Shown here: positions 46,521 to 54,059 of the stretch, one piece after another
Position numbering within the stretch: position 1 is the stretch's first letter
Layout of the letters: each line of letters starts with the position of its first letter
Origin: Thiomicrorhabdus sp. ZW0627
Lineage (GTDB): Bacteria; Pseudomonadota; Gammaproteobacteria; Thiomicrospirales; Thiomicrospiraceae
Assembly: GCF_029767005.1 (NCBI RefSeq)
Contig: NZ_JARUQR010000003.1
Coordinates: 1-64,000 of the forward strand
Direction of reading: 5' to 3'
Length of the DNA: 64,000 bases
Notes under the pieces: model-generated
What the model was told of the DNA's origin: nothing
The model's input: only the letters and a program-made list of their open reading frames with translations
Database searches by the model: none
Program-made: the position numbers and the translations under genes

Positions 46521-48680
46521 TCAAACGCCGAAATGGTGTTCGGCAATCTTCTGAACTTCCAGATAATTGGTTTTCCCGGTTCCGGAAACCGGAATCTTCT
46601 CAACCAGAATAATGGTTTTCGGAATCATGATGTCTGCTACCTGCTGCTCTTTAGCAGCATCGGTAATAGTACTGCGGCTCAGTTCACAGTCGTCGGTCAC
46701 CAGCACTAATTTCTCACCTTTACGCGAATCCGGCACCGACACCACCACATGATGTCCAGTCGGACTGGCCTGGTTGATATAACTCTCGACCGCCGTCAGC
46801 GACACCATCTCACCGCCAATCTTGGCGAAGCGTTTAGCGCGCCCTTTAATCCAGACATAACCGTCTTCATCGACATGCACAATATCACCGGTATCATGCC
46901 AGCCATCCACCGGCGGTTGAAGCACACCCGGCTCATCCGGCATCAGATAACCCAACATGATATTCGGCCCCTTAACCTGAAGAAGTCCGCCTTCGGCAAT
47001 TCCGGGAACTTCCGCAATACGGTACTCCACCGCCGGCACCAATTGACCGACCGAACCATTCTTGAACGCCACCGGTGTATTGACTGCCAATACCGGCGTG
47101 GTCTCAGTGACGCCATACCCTTCATAAATCGGGGTATGGAATTTTTCGGCGTACAGTTGGCGGGTTTCAGGACGCAAACGCTCAGCGCCCGCCACCATGG
47201 CGCGGACACTGTAGAAGTCATATGGGTTCGCCTTACGCGCGTAACCATTGAAAAACGTATCCGTTCCGAACATTAAACGGGCATTGGTCTGGTAGACCAT
47301 CTCAGGCACCACGGCATAATGCAACGGAGACGGATAAAGAAAGACTCTGGCGCCCTTTAGAATCGGCCAGATCAACCCGGCCGTCAAACCGAAACTGTGG
47401 AAAGTCGGCAAGGCATTAAACAGTCTCTCACCCGGCAACAGCGTCAGCATCGCGCTGATCTGTTCGATATTGCTGATCAGATTGGTATGCGAAAGCACCA
47501 CACCTTTTGGCATCCCCTCTGAGCCCGAAGTGAACAGCACCACCGCTTCCGAATTCGGATCCTTTTTATAACCCGGTAATGACTTGGTACGACTCAACAG
47601 GCCTGTCAGTTTGCCAATGACTCCAATGTCAGCGCGCACCTCTTCAAGATAAACAAAACGCACACCTTCCATCTCATCAATCAATGGTTGCAGCCCGAAA
47701 GCATCGACAAACTTACGCGAAGTGACGATAGTCCTCAACTCAGCCGTTTCACAGGCGGATTTCATCGCCTTCAAGCCGGCGGTGAAATTCATCATCGAAG
47801 GAATATAACCGTAAGCCTGCAAAGCAAAGAAAGTCGCCGGCATACCTGTCACGTTAGGCAGCATCAAGCCGACCCGTTTCTCATCCCCCAAAACCCGGTG
47901 CAATTGTCTGCCCAGAACCTTTGATGCCATAACCAGTTTCTTCAGACTCAAAGACTGGTCGTTAATGTCTTCGACGCAGATCTCCTTAGCGTGATAAACC
48001 TGCTTTGCTTTCACCAACGCCTTGAACAGACTTTTCTCTTCGACCGAACCGTAATAAGCAAGGTCACGCATCAACGTATAGATATTCTCTTTCAGAGAGT
48101 GGTGTCTGCTGTGTCCTTTGAGGCGAGCCGGCGGATTGATGTTCTTAGCGGGTAAGATGGTCAGAGTGATCTTAGGGAACCAGAACTGCTGGATAAAACC
48201 ATAGAAACGCCCGTTCAAATAGGAAAGTTTGCTCAGTTCTGCACCACGGATGTGAACCGGTAGGATGGCGGCATGGGTTTTGTCGGCCACCATCGCCGTG
48301 CCTTCGTAGACCTTCATGAGGCTACCGGTGGTGCTGATGCGCCCCTCCGGGAAGATCATGCACTGCTTGCCCTTTTTGAGCTCAGCGATCATATGTTTGG
48401 CCGCATAAGGACTGTGTAAATCGACCGTGAAGAATTTACCGAAATAGAGCACGAATTTGCCGTACCATTTCTTGGCGTGGTTCATTCCGACCATAAAGGT
48501 TGTTTCACCCGGAACGAACAGGTCAATCAGTGGTCCATCCAATAAGGAAACGTGATTGGCAACGATCAGAAGTGGCTGTTTGGACTGGTCAACGGCATGG
48601 TAATTTTCCAAACCTTTGACTTCCACCCGGTAGAAAACCCGAAACAACAACCTGACAAAAGATTTAACCAACCACTTCAT
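46521..48680 (-). CDS. aas: Bifunctional acyl-ACP synthetase / 2-acyl-glycerophosphoethanolamine acyltransferase
   Basis: 719 residues, the same length as E. coli Aas. The N-terminal PlsC domain has the catalytic HX4D at His43-Asp48 (NHVSLLDG) and FPEGRIS. The C-terminal AMP-forming domain has the P-loop LFTSGSEGMPKG, YEGYGVTETTP and GWHDTGDI. It re-acylates lysophospholipids in the inner membrane with ATP-activated fatty acid. The flippase gene lplT lies directly upstream on the same strand, as in enterobacteria. One dispersed palindrome lies inside. Confidence 0.94.
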   Translation of the reverse strand: MKWLVKSFVRLLFRVFYRVEVKGLENYHAVDQSKQPLLIVANHVSLLDGPLIDLFVPGETTFMVGMNHAKKWYGKFVLYFGKFFTVDLHSPYAAKHMIAELKKGKQCMIFPEGRISTTGSLMKVYEGTAMVADKTHAAILPVHIRGAELSKLSYLNGRFYGFIQQFWFPKITLTILPAKNINPPARLKGHSRHHSLKENIYTLMRDLAYYGSVEEKSLFKALVKAKQVYHAKEICVEDINDQSLSLKKLVMASKVLGRQLHRVLGDEKRVGLMLPNVTGMPATFFALQAYGYIPSMMNFTAGLKAMKSACETAELRTIVTSRKFVDAFGLQPLIDEMEGVRFVYLEEVRADIGVIGKLTGLLSRTKSLPGYKKDPNSEAVVLFTSGSEGMPKGVVLSHTNLISNIEQISAMLTLLPGERLFNALPTFHSFGLTAGLIWPILKGARVFLYPSPLHYAVVPEMVYQTNARLMFGTDTFFNGYARKANPYDFYSVRAMVAGAERLRPETRQLYAEKFHTPIYEGYGVTETTPVLAVNTPVAFKNGSVGQLVPAVEYRIAEVPGIAEGGLLQVKGPNIMLGYLMPDEPGVLQPPVDGWHDTGDIVHVDEDGYVWIKGRAKRFAKIGGEMVSLTAVESYINQASPTGHHVVVSVPDSRKGEKLVLVTDDCELSRSTITDAAKEQQVADIMIPKTIILVEKIPVSGTGKTNYLEVQKIAEHHFGV
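47597..47606. repeat. ACAGGCCTGT dispersed palindrome, copy 10
   Basis: Exact core inside aas (encodes LTGLL on the minus strand), followed by CAGTTTGCC on the plus strand. Confidence 0.85.
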
Positions 48681-48729
48681 CGTGAAACCTCAATTTTTAA
48701 ACAACTTCTTCTGCTACGCGTCTTATTTT

Positions 48730-50061
48730 TTATTCGGAAACCGATTCCGATTCGTTATACAAAGCGCGCTTCAAGTAAAACAATACGGCGATCAATACGT
48801 TGAACACCGCCAAAATCAACAGCATGGCAGGTAGCGTCAGATCGAACATATACCCCACCATAATCAAAACCGACGACAACACCATCAAAAACGCATTGAC
48901 GATATTATTGACGGCAATCATTCTAGCACGAGTGCCCTGCGGGGTCTTTATCTGTAGATAGGTATACAGAGGCACAATATAAGCGCCGCCCACCACGGCC
49001 AAAACGAACATAAACACTAAAGAAAGGCTTTCCGGCCAAAGCGTCAGGAACTCGCCCAATCCCATCAAAACACCGGAATCCCGAACCGCAGACTGTCCCA
49101 TAATCGAATCCGCCACCAGCACGCTGAAAACCAGCAACAAGGACATCATCAGCAATAGAGCCGGATGATAGGTTAAATTCACTTTCTTTTTGGAAAGCTT
49201 GGAAACCAGGCCGGAGCCGACTGCGATACCGACTGAAAACATAGTCAAAAAAGCCACTACCACATCTTCATTGGCTTGCAGAGTGTATTTAACAAAGGTC
49301 GGAATCTGACTGAGAAGCACGGCGCCGATAAACCAGAACCAGGAAATCGCCATCACCGAAAAAAACGACTGGGAATAGCCACGGCAAGAATGAATGATCT
49401 GCCAGGTACTGCGGAAAATGTTCTTATCGATCTTCACCGACGCGGTTTGCTGGCTGGTCTCGGGAACCATTAGGCTGGCAATGTATCCCACAATCGCAAC
49501 GGCCATCACTGCCATGGATACCCATACGGTACCATTTTCCAAAACAACGCCACTGCCACCGGCGATTGTACCCAGCAAAATGGCGATGAACGTCGAACCG
49601 CTGAACCAACCGTTACCCCGTAACAACTGGTCTTCTTTCAGCACTTCCGGCAAAATCGAATATTTGATCGGTCCAAAGAAGGCCGACTGCGTTCCCATCA
49701 AAAACAGTGATACAAACAGCCATTCCAGTTGCAGACTCATCAAACCCAACACACCGGTCGCCATAATCAGAATTTCGGCTAATTTGATCTTTCGAATCAA
49801 TACCGATTTAGGGAAATGGTCGGCGATTTGGCCGGCAAAGGCGGAAAATAAAAAAAACGGTAAGATAAAGATTCCGGCTGCCAAAGTGATATACAGTCCG
49901 GTCTGCTCGTCGGATTGACTGAGCTGGAAAGCGATGAGCATGATCATCGCATTTTTGTAGAGATTGTCGTTGAACGCTCCTAAAAACTGCACCCAAAACA
50001 GCGGAAAGAAACGTCTTGAAAGAAAAAAGGAAGAAGTTGACCGTGTCGGGGAATTTGGCAT
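48730..50061 (-). CDS. lplT: Lysophospholipid transporter LplT (MFS)
   Basis: 443 residues with about 12 membrane helices. The opening FPLFWVQFLGAFNDNLYKNA and the segment FFGPIKYSILPEVL are LplT signatures. It moves lysophospholipids across the inner membrane to Aas for repair. It is ~45 residues longer than the E. coli protein, mainly at the N-terminus and in loops. It lies 49 bases before aas and is presumably cotranscribed. Confidence 0.9.
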   Translation of the reverse strand: MPNSPTRSTSSFFLSRRFFPLFWVQFLGAFNDNLYKNAMIMLIAFQLSQSDEQTGLYITLAAGIFILPFFLFSAFAGQIADHFPKSVLIRKIKLAEILIMATGVLGLMSLQLEWLFVSLFLMGTQSAFFGPIKYSILPEVLKEDQLLRGNGWFSGSTFIAILLGTIAGGSGVVLENGTVWVSMAVMAVAIVGYIASLMVPETSQQTASVKIDKNIFRSTWQIIHSCRGYSQSFFSVMAISWFWFIGAVLLSQIPTFVKYTLQANEDVVVAFLTMFSVGIAVGSGLVSKLSKKKVNLTYHPALLLMMSLLLVFSVLVADSIMGQSAVRDSGVLMGLGEFLTLWPESLSLVFMFVLAVVGGAYIVPLYTYLQIKTPQGTRARMIAVNNIVNAFLMVLSSVLIMVGYMFDLTLPAMLLILAVFNVLIAVLFYLKRALYNESESVSE

Positions 50062-50128
50062 AAAAGGCTTCTAATTCAATTAAACAACATGCGCTAGTAT
50101 ACCCCGATTCAACCAATTCTTAAAAACA

Positions 50129-50138
50129 ACAGGCCTGT
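50129..50138. repeat. ACAGGCCTGT dispersed palindrome, copy 11
   Basis: Exact core in the 90-base gap between lplT and the anti-sigma gene, 13 bases beyond the latter's stop codon. Confidence 0.85.
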
Positions 50139-50150
50139 CCGAATTACGGA

Positions 50151-50843
50151 TCAAATCTTGATGTATTTCCAGCCTTCGTTCAAACGCTCAACCACCGCAT
50201 CAATCGCCGGCTTATCGTGACGAACCTGAGGAATGACGTTGACTTTTTCACCTCTTTGCATCGCTCTTTCCAAAGCTCTTTTACAAGCATAGAGCGTCAA
50301 ATTGTCATATTGGCCCAACAGCTTTTCAAGCTGGTCGTGATTCGGGTTATTAACATCGAACATCTTGATCCCTTTATAGTTCGATATAAAATCGACCTTC
50401 ACATTAGGACCACCATCCTTCAAAAGCGTTTCGATTTCGTCCAGAGCTTCCGCCTGCTTTTTCAGGTCGTCGGAATCCAAATGAACAATATACTTTTGCT
50501 GATCCGCCTGTGCCATAGCCAACGGCTGTTGGGATACCCCGCCATTCTGGCCACTGAACAAGCTCAACATTCCGGCTCCCATAACAACTCCCAAAAACAA
50601 CGAAGCTGCGGCGGTTTTAGGGATCGACCAGACGCGTTTCGAAACCGGCTTCCTATCTCTTTCCGGAACCGGAATGTCCGCATAGGCTGACTTCACCTGT
50701 GATTTCAGAGCCCTAAGGTGACAAATTTCATCCTGCAGTTCCGAATCGAACTGCATCGCTTCTTCAATCTCGAAACACTCATCCCGGGAGAGCTGGCCGT
50801 CAATATAGGCATGTATCTGATAGGTTTGAACTGACTTACCCAT
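50151..50843 (-). CDS. Anti-sigma factor with periplasmic DsrE-like domain
   Basis: 230 residues. The N-terminal ~60 residues are a helical anti-sigma-like domain (TYQIHAYIDGQLSRDECFEI); the zinc H-x3-C-x2-C motif of classic ZAS anti-sigma factors is not present. One transmembrane helix lies at ~77-96. Residues ~117-230, predicted periplasmic, resemble the two neighbouring exported DsrE-like proteins: KYIVHLDSDDLKKQAEALDEI against KVVYHINYDDIKKQSSTLRNI (quoted in part), a Cys at the matching place (LTLYAC187KRAL against VTFNVCANTV), and the same ending (GWKYIKI against GFLYLRP). It starts 5 bases after the sigma gene. Expected to hold the sigma factor until its outer domain senses a signal. 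Confidence 0.78.
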   Translation of the reverse strand: MGKSVQTYQIHAYIDGQLSRDECFEIEEAMQFDSELQDEICHLRALKSQVKSAYADIPVPERDRKPVSKRVWSIPKTAAASLFLGVVMGAGMLSLFSGQNGGVSQQPLAMAQADQQKYIVHLDSDDLKKQAEALDEIETLLKDGGPNVKVDFISNYKGIKMFDVNNPNHDQLEKLLGQYDNLTLYACKRALERAMQRGEKVNVIPQVRHDKPAIDAVVERLNEGWKYIKI

Positions 50844-50848
50844 TTATT

Positions 50849-51424
50849 TCAATTTCTCCGTAGTGGAACCACTTTATCTCTTTGGACATCACTATGCTGC
50901 AACAATGAACGCAATTTTTCACGCCCCCTTGAAATCCGGCTCATCACAGTACCGATCGGAGTCGAAGTGATATCCGAAATCTCCTGATAACTGAAGCCCT
51001 GCAAATCCGCCAGCACAATCACTTCACGCTGGTCAAAAGGCAGCTTCGCCATCGCCTGGTAAAAGGCATCCTGACTCTGTTTTTTTATCATCTCGGATTC
51101 ACTGCAATCAACCGAAAAATGCTGGTCGATTTCGGACTCTTCCGCCCACTCCCAGCGACGGTTGAAACGCATATTGTCCAAAAATTGGTTTCGCATGATC
51201 TTACTTAACCATGCATCCAAATGTTCCAAATTGCTTAGATCTTTACGTTTTTCCAATGCTTTAAGCATCGTTTCCTGTACAAGGTCCTGTGCCATAGCAG
51301 GATGATGGCTCCAAGCATAGGCCAGTCGATACAGGCGATCATACTTGTTTTCCAACGCTGCATTGAATCGCCGTCTTTCCTGGGATTCACAAAACAGATC
51401 GGCTACCTTGCTCGAAAATTTCAT
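50849..51424 (-). CDS. ECF-type RNA polymerase sigma factor
   Basis: 191 residues. Region 2 (~25-90: YRLAYAWSHHPAMAQDLVQETMLKAL, DAWLSKIMRNQFLDNMR) and region 4 (~128-180: LPFDQREVIVLADLQGFSYQEI, TPIGTVMSRISRGREKL) are joined by a short linker and region 3 is absent. First gene of a two-gene unit with its membrane anti-sigma factor. Divergent from the dsrE-like genes and porin, which are its likely targets together with itself. The eye does not find a shared -35/-10 pair. Confidence 0.93.
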   Translation of the reverse strand: MKFSSKVADLFCESQERRRFNAALENKYDRLYRLAYAWSHHPAMAQDLVQETMLKALEKRKDLSNLEHLDAWLSKIMRNQFLDNMRFNRRWEWAEESEIDQHFSVDCSESEMIKKQSQDAFYQAMAKLPFDQREVIVLADLQGFSYQEISDITSTPIGTVMSRISRGREKLRSLLQHSDVQRDKVVPLRRN

Positions 51425-51438
51425 TTACACATCACTTG

Positions 51439-51473
51439 TTTGAATTAACACCTTTTTTCGATACTAATTCAAA
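51439..51473. promoter_or_regulatory. Inverted repeat upstream of the ECF sigma gene
   Basis: TTTGAATT and AATTCAAA are 8-bp arms separated by 19 bases, beginning 15 bases upstream of the sigma start. It may be an operator or a leader hairpin. The remaining 51425-51645 intergenic stretch is AT-rich and must hold both divergent promoters. Confidence 0.4.
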
Positions 51474-51645
51474 TCTCGTTTTCAATGCAACAAATATTTT
51501 TTCTAAACATATTAACAACTTACGAAATAAATAAAACTATTAACCTAATAAGAATTACTGGTTTAAAAAATTGGAATAAATTCATGGTCCAATTCGTTTA
51601 AGGGTTAAGCGCGCTGAATTTTGATTATTTTGAGGATACAACAAC

Positions 51646-52104
51646 ATGCTAATAAAACAGGCTCATAAACTTTTAGGATTGGTATTGGCCGCCTTGGTCA
51701 CCATCCCGGCGTTTGCAGCGCAGAAAGAGGCACCTTTGCCGGATACCTTCGCAGAACACAAGATTGTCTTACAAATCAGTGACCGCGATCCTTTCAAACA
51801 AACTTTAGTGCTTAATGTCGCTAACAACCTTCAACGTTACTATTCGTCTGAGAACGTCGACATTGAAGTAGTCGCATTCGGTCCTGGCGTTCGCCTTATG
51901 TTGGACAAGAACGTCAACACACCACGTATTAAATCCCTAATGGCCAGCGGTATCCGCTTCAGTGCTTGCGCCAACACTTTGAAAAATTTCGCAGGCAAGC
52001 TAGGACACGAACCTAAAGTAATGGAAGGCGTAAACATCGTTCCAGCCGGAGCAGGCAGAATCCTTCAATTAAACGCTGCCGGTTGGCAGATCCTTAAGCC
52101 TTAA
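51646..52104 (+). CDS. Exported DsrE-like protein 1
   Basis: 152 residues with a signal peptide (LVLAALVTIPAFA-AQ). DsrE/F-like fold: KIVLQISDRDPFKQTLVLNVANN, VDIEVVAFGPGVRLML, then GIRFSACANTLK with Cys108 in the position used for sulfur transfer or metal binding in relatives, and an ending VPAGAGRILQLNAAGWQILKP (quoted in part). DsrE proteins handle sulfur in the cytoplasm, but this group is periplasmic and uncharacterised. AGGAT lies upstream of the ATG. First of three rightward genes. Confidence 0.85.
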   Translation: MLIKQAHKLLGLVLAALVTIPAFAAQKEAPLPDTFAEHKIVLQISDRDPFKQTLVLNVANNLQRYYSSENVDIEVVAFGPGVRLMLDKNVNTPRIKSLMASGIRFSACANTLKNFAGKLGHEPKVMEGVNIVPAGAGRILQLNAAGWQILKP

Positions 52105-52125
52105 CATTCACTGAGGACATTCATC

Positions 52126-52614
52126 ATGCAATCGATAAAACCTTACCTAATCGCCATCTTCATGTTGCTGGCATCGATTCTGACACTGAACAGCGCCAAC
52201 GCCAGTGACCGTTACGGACATCAGAAAGTGGTCTACCACATCAATTATGACGACATCAAAAAGCAGTCGTCTACGTTACGTAACATTCAAAACCACATCA
52301 ATGCAGTTGGTGCAGACAATCTGGATCTACGTGTTGTACTTCACGGCAACGGCTTATCACTTTTGTTGAAACCCGAGGCACTGAAAAACGTGCCTAAATT
52401 CAAAGCGGCCAATGCCACACTGGAAATGGCTCAGAAAATCGACCAACTTAAAATGCAGGGCGTAACTTTCAATGTCTGCGCCAACACCGTTAAAGGCCGT
52501 AAAGTAGATGTTGACCGAGATCTTTACGATGCCAAAAAATCTGACATCGTTCCAAGTGGCGTTGCGGAATTGGCTTATCTTCAAAGCCAGGGATTCCTAT
52601 ACCTAAGACCCTAA
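52126..52614 (+). CDS. Exported DsrE-like protein 2
   Basis: 162 residues with a signal peptide (MLLASILTLNSANA-SD). Paralogue of the preceding gene: VVYHINYDDIKKQSSTL, LDLRVVLHGNGLSLLL, GVTFNVCANTVKG with Cys118, and VPSGVAELAYLQSQGFLYL. The CANT motif is identical in both. The anti-sigma factor's outer domain resembles this protein more than protein 1. It starts 21 bases after gene 1 (GAGGA ribosome site). Confidence 0.86.
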   Translation: MQSIKPYLIAIFMLLASILTLNSANASDRYGHQKVVYHINYDDIKKQSSTLRNIQNHINAVGADNLDLRVVLHGNGLSLLLKPEALKNVPKFKAANATLEMAQKIDQLKMQGVTFNVCANTVKGRKVDVDRDLYDAKKSDIVPSGVAELAYLQSQGFLYLRP

Positions 52615-52673
52615 TCCATATCTAACTAACAGACCAAAAAGATAACGTCTCTGAATAAGAGAAGAGGATACTT

Positions 52674-53963
52674 ATGCTAAATAAAACCTACAAATTCAAA
52701 AAAACCGCCCTGCTGTTCGCCCTTGCCGGCGCACTAGGAGCTCAGTCGGCACAAGCTGCCAACTGGTTGATGCTTCAGGGAACCGAAAAGGATCACCAGG
52801 GACCAAGAGCGAAAGTCTGGGGGTTCGTACAAGCTGATTATATGCAGACCGACGACACCAAACTGAAAGCGGGTCCTTATGTCGGAAAATCGGCTGCATT
52901 CAACCAGCTGGGGCCGCAACTTACCTCCTCACAAGGTTTCAATATCCGACGTGCTAGGATCGCGGTCAGAGGGAATAACTTCCCACTGGATGAGAAGGTC
53001 AACTATTTCTTAATGGCCGAATTCGGTAATAACGGGATTACCACAGGTGGAAAAGCATCACAGGGGCAACTGACCGATGCCAGTGTCACCCTGAATCACA
53101 TCCCGGGCGCACGAATCCGTGCCGGTCTATTCAAAACCCCCGGAGCGGAAGAGGGATTACAAGGTATTGGTGTTTTCAACTATGTGAACTTCACCAATGT
53201 TACCGATCGATTAGTGCTGGAACGTTTCTATGACAATGCCGCCAACAATACAGGCAGAAATGGTCCGGTCAGTGCCTTCCGCGACACCGGTGTTCAAGTA
53301 TTTGATTCATTCCGTCAGGGAGACTGGGAACACAGTTACGCAGTCATGCTGGGTAACGGCAATGGCTTAGCGCTTCAGGACAATGACAAACATCAAGACC
53401 TATATCTATATGCCTCGACCGAAAAGATCTTCGGTGATTCAAAAGGTCCGAGAAGACACGGTATGAAATTCTTCGCCTGGATGCAGGACGGTAAACGTAC
53501 CTTAGATGACGTTGGAACAGTCGACCGTAAACGCTCTGGTTTGGGTACGACCTATTGGGATGGTAAATATCGTCTGGCCGCCGAATACATTACCGCTGAC
53601 GGCATGATCTATGGTGGAACCAAAGGGGCCGGAACGCCTGCTGACGGAGCCACATTCAGTGTTTTTCCGGATGAAAAAGCAACCGGATACTATGTCGACC
53701 TGGGTTACCGAGTCTTACCGAACCTGGAACTGAACGCGCGTTATGACATGCTGGATGCTGCGACCGAAACCGCCGCTCTTCACCGTGAACTACAAACCAC
53801 GACCTTAGGTGCCCAGTATTTCTTCAACAAGAAAACGTCACTCAAGGTGAACTATGAGATTCGCAATATCGACGCGCCTGATCTACCTGCGGCCTCACCG
53901 GTGCACGATATTCTGGACAGCCTGGATAACCGAGTTTCAGCTCAACTTACCGTAGTCTATTAA
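52674..53963 (+). CDS. Outer-membrane porin, phosphate-selective O/P type
   Basis: 429 residues with a signal peptide (FALAGALGAQSAQA-AN). Beta-barrel pattern with short alternating strands and periplasmic turns (GFNIRRARIAVRG, VNYFLMAEFGNNG, IRAGLFKTPG, LELNARYDMLD), ending in aromatic Tyr (AQLTVVY) as BAM substrates do. It belongs with OprO/OprP-like porins, but substrate preference cannot be read from sequence. It lies 59 bases after dsrE-like 2 with a good ribosome site (AGAGGA) and a terminator after it. Confidence 0.85.
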   Translation: MLNKTYKFKKTALLFALAGALGAQSAQAANWLMLQGTEKDHQGPRAKVWGFVQADYMQTDDTKLKAGPYVGKSAAFNQLGPQLTSSQGFNIRRARIAVRGNNFPLDEKVNYFLMAEFGNNGITTGGKASQGQLTDASVTLNHIPGARIRAGLFKTPGAEEGLQGIGVFNYVNFTNVTDRLVLERFYDNAANNTGRNGPVSAFRDTGVQVFDSFRQGDWEHSYAVMLGNGNGLALQDNDKHQDLYLYASTEKIFGDSKGPRRHGMKFFAWMQDGKRTLDDVGTVDRKRSGLGTTYWDGKYRLAAEYITADGMIYGGTKGAGTPADGATFSVFPDEKATGYYVDLGYRVLPNLELNARYDMLDAATETAALHRELQTTTLGAQYFFNKKTSLKVNYEIRNIDAPDLPAASPVHDILDSLDNRVSAQLTVVY

Positions 53964-54018
53964 ACTACATACTTTTTTTGCGTTGTTTGGTTGGTACTCC
54001 GAAACTCAACCACCTTTG

Positions 54019-54045
54019 CCCTCGCCACTTGGCGGGGGTTTTTTT
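54019..54045 (+). terminator. Rho-independent terminator after the porin
   Basis: CCCTCGCC/GGCGGGGG stem (one T-G pair), 4-base loop and seven T residues, 55 bases after the porin stop. Ends the dsrE-porin unit and faces the convergent prlC stop. Confidence 0.85.
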
Positions 54046-54059
54046 ATCCCGGTAACAGA

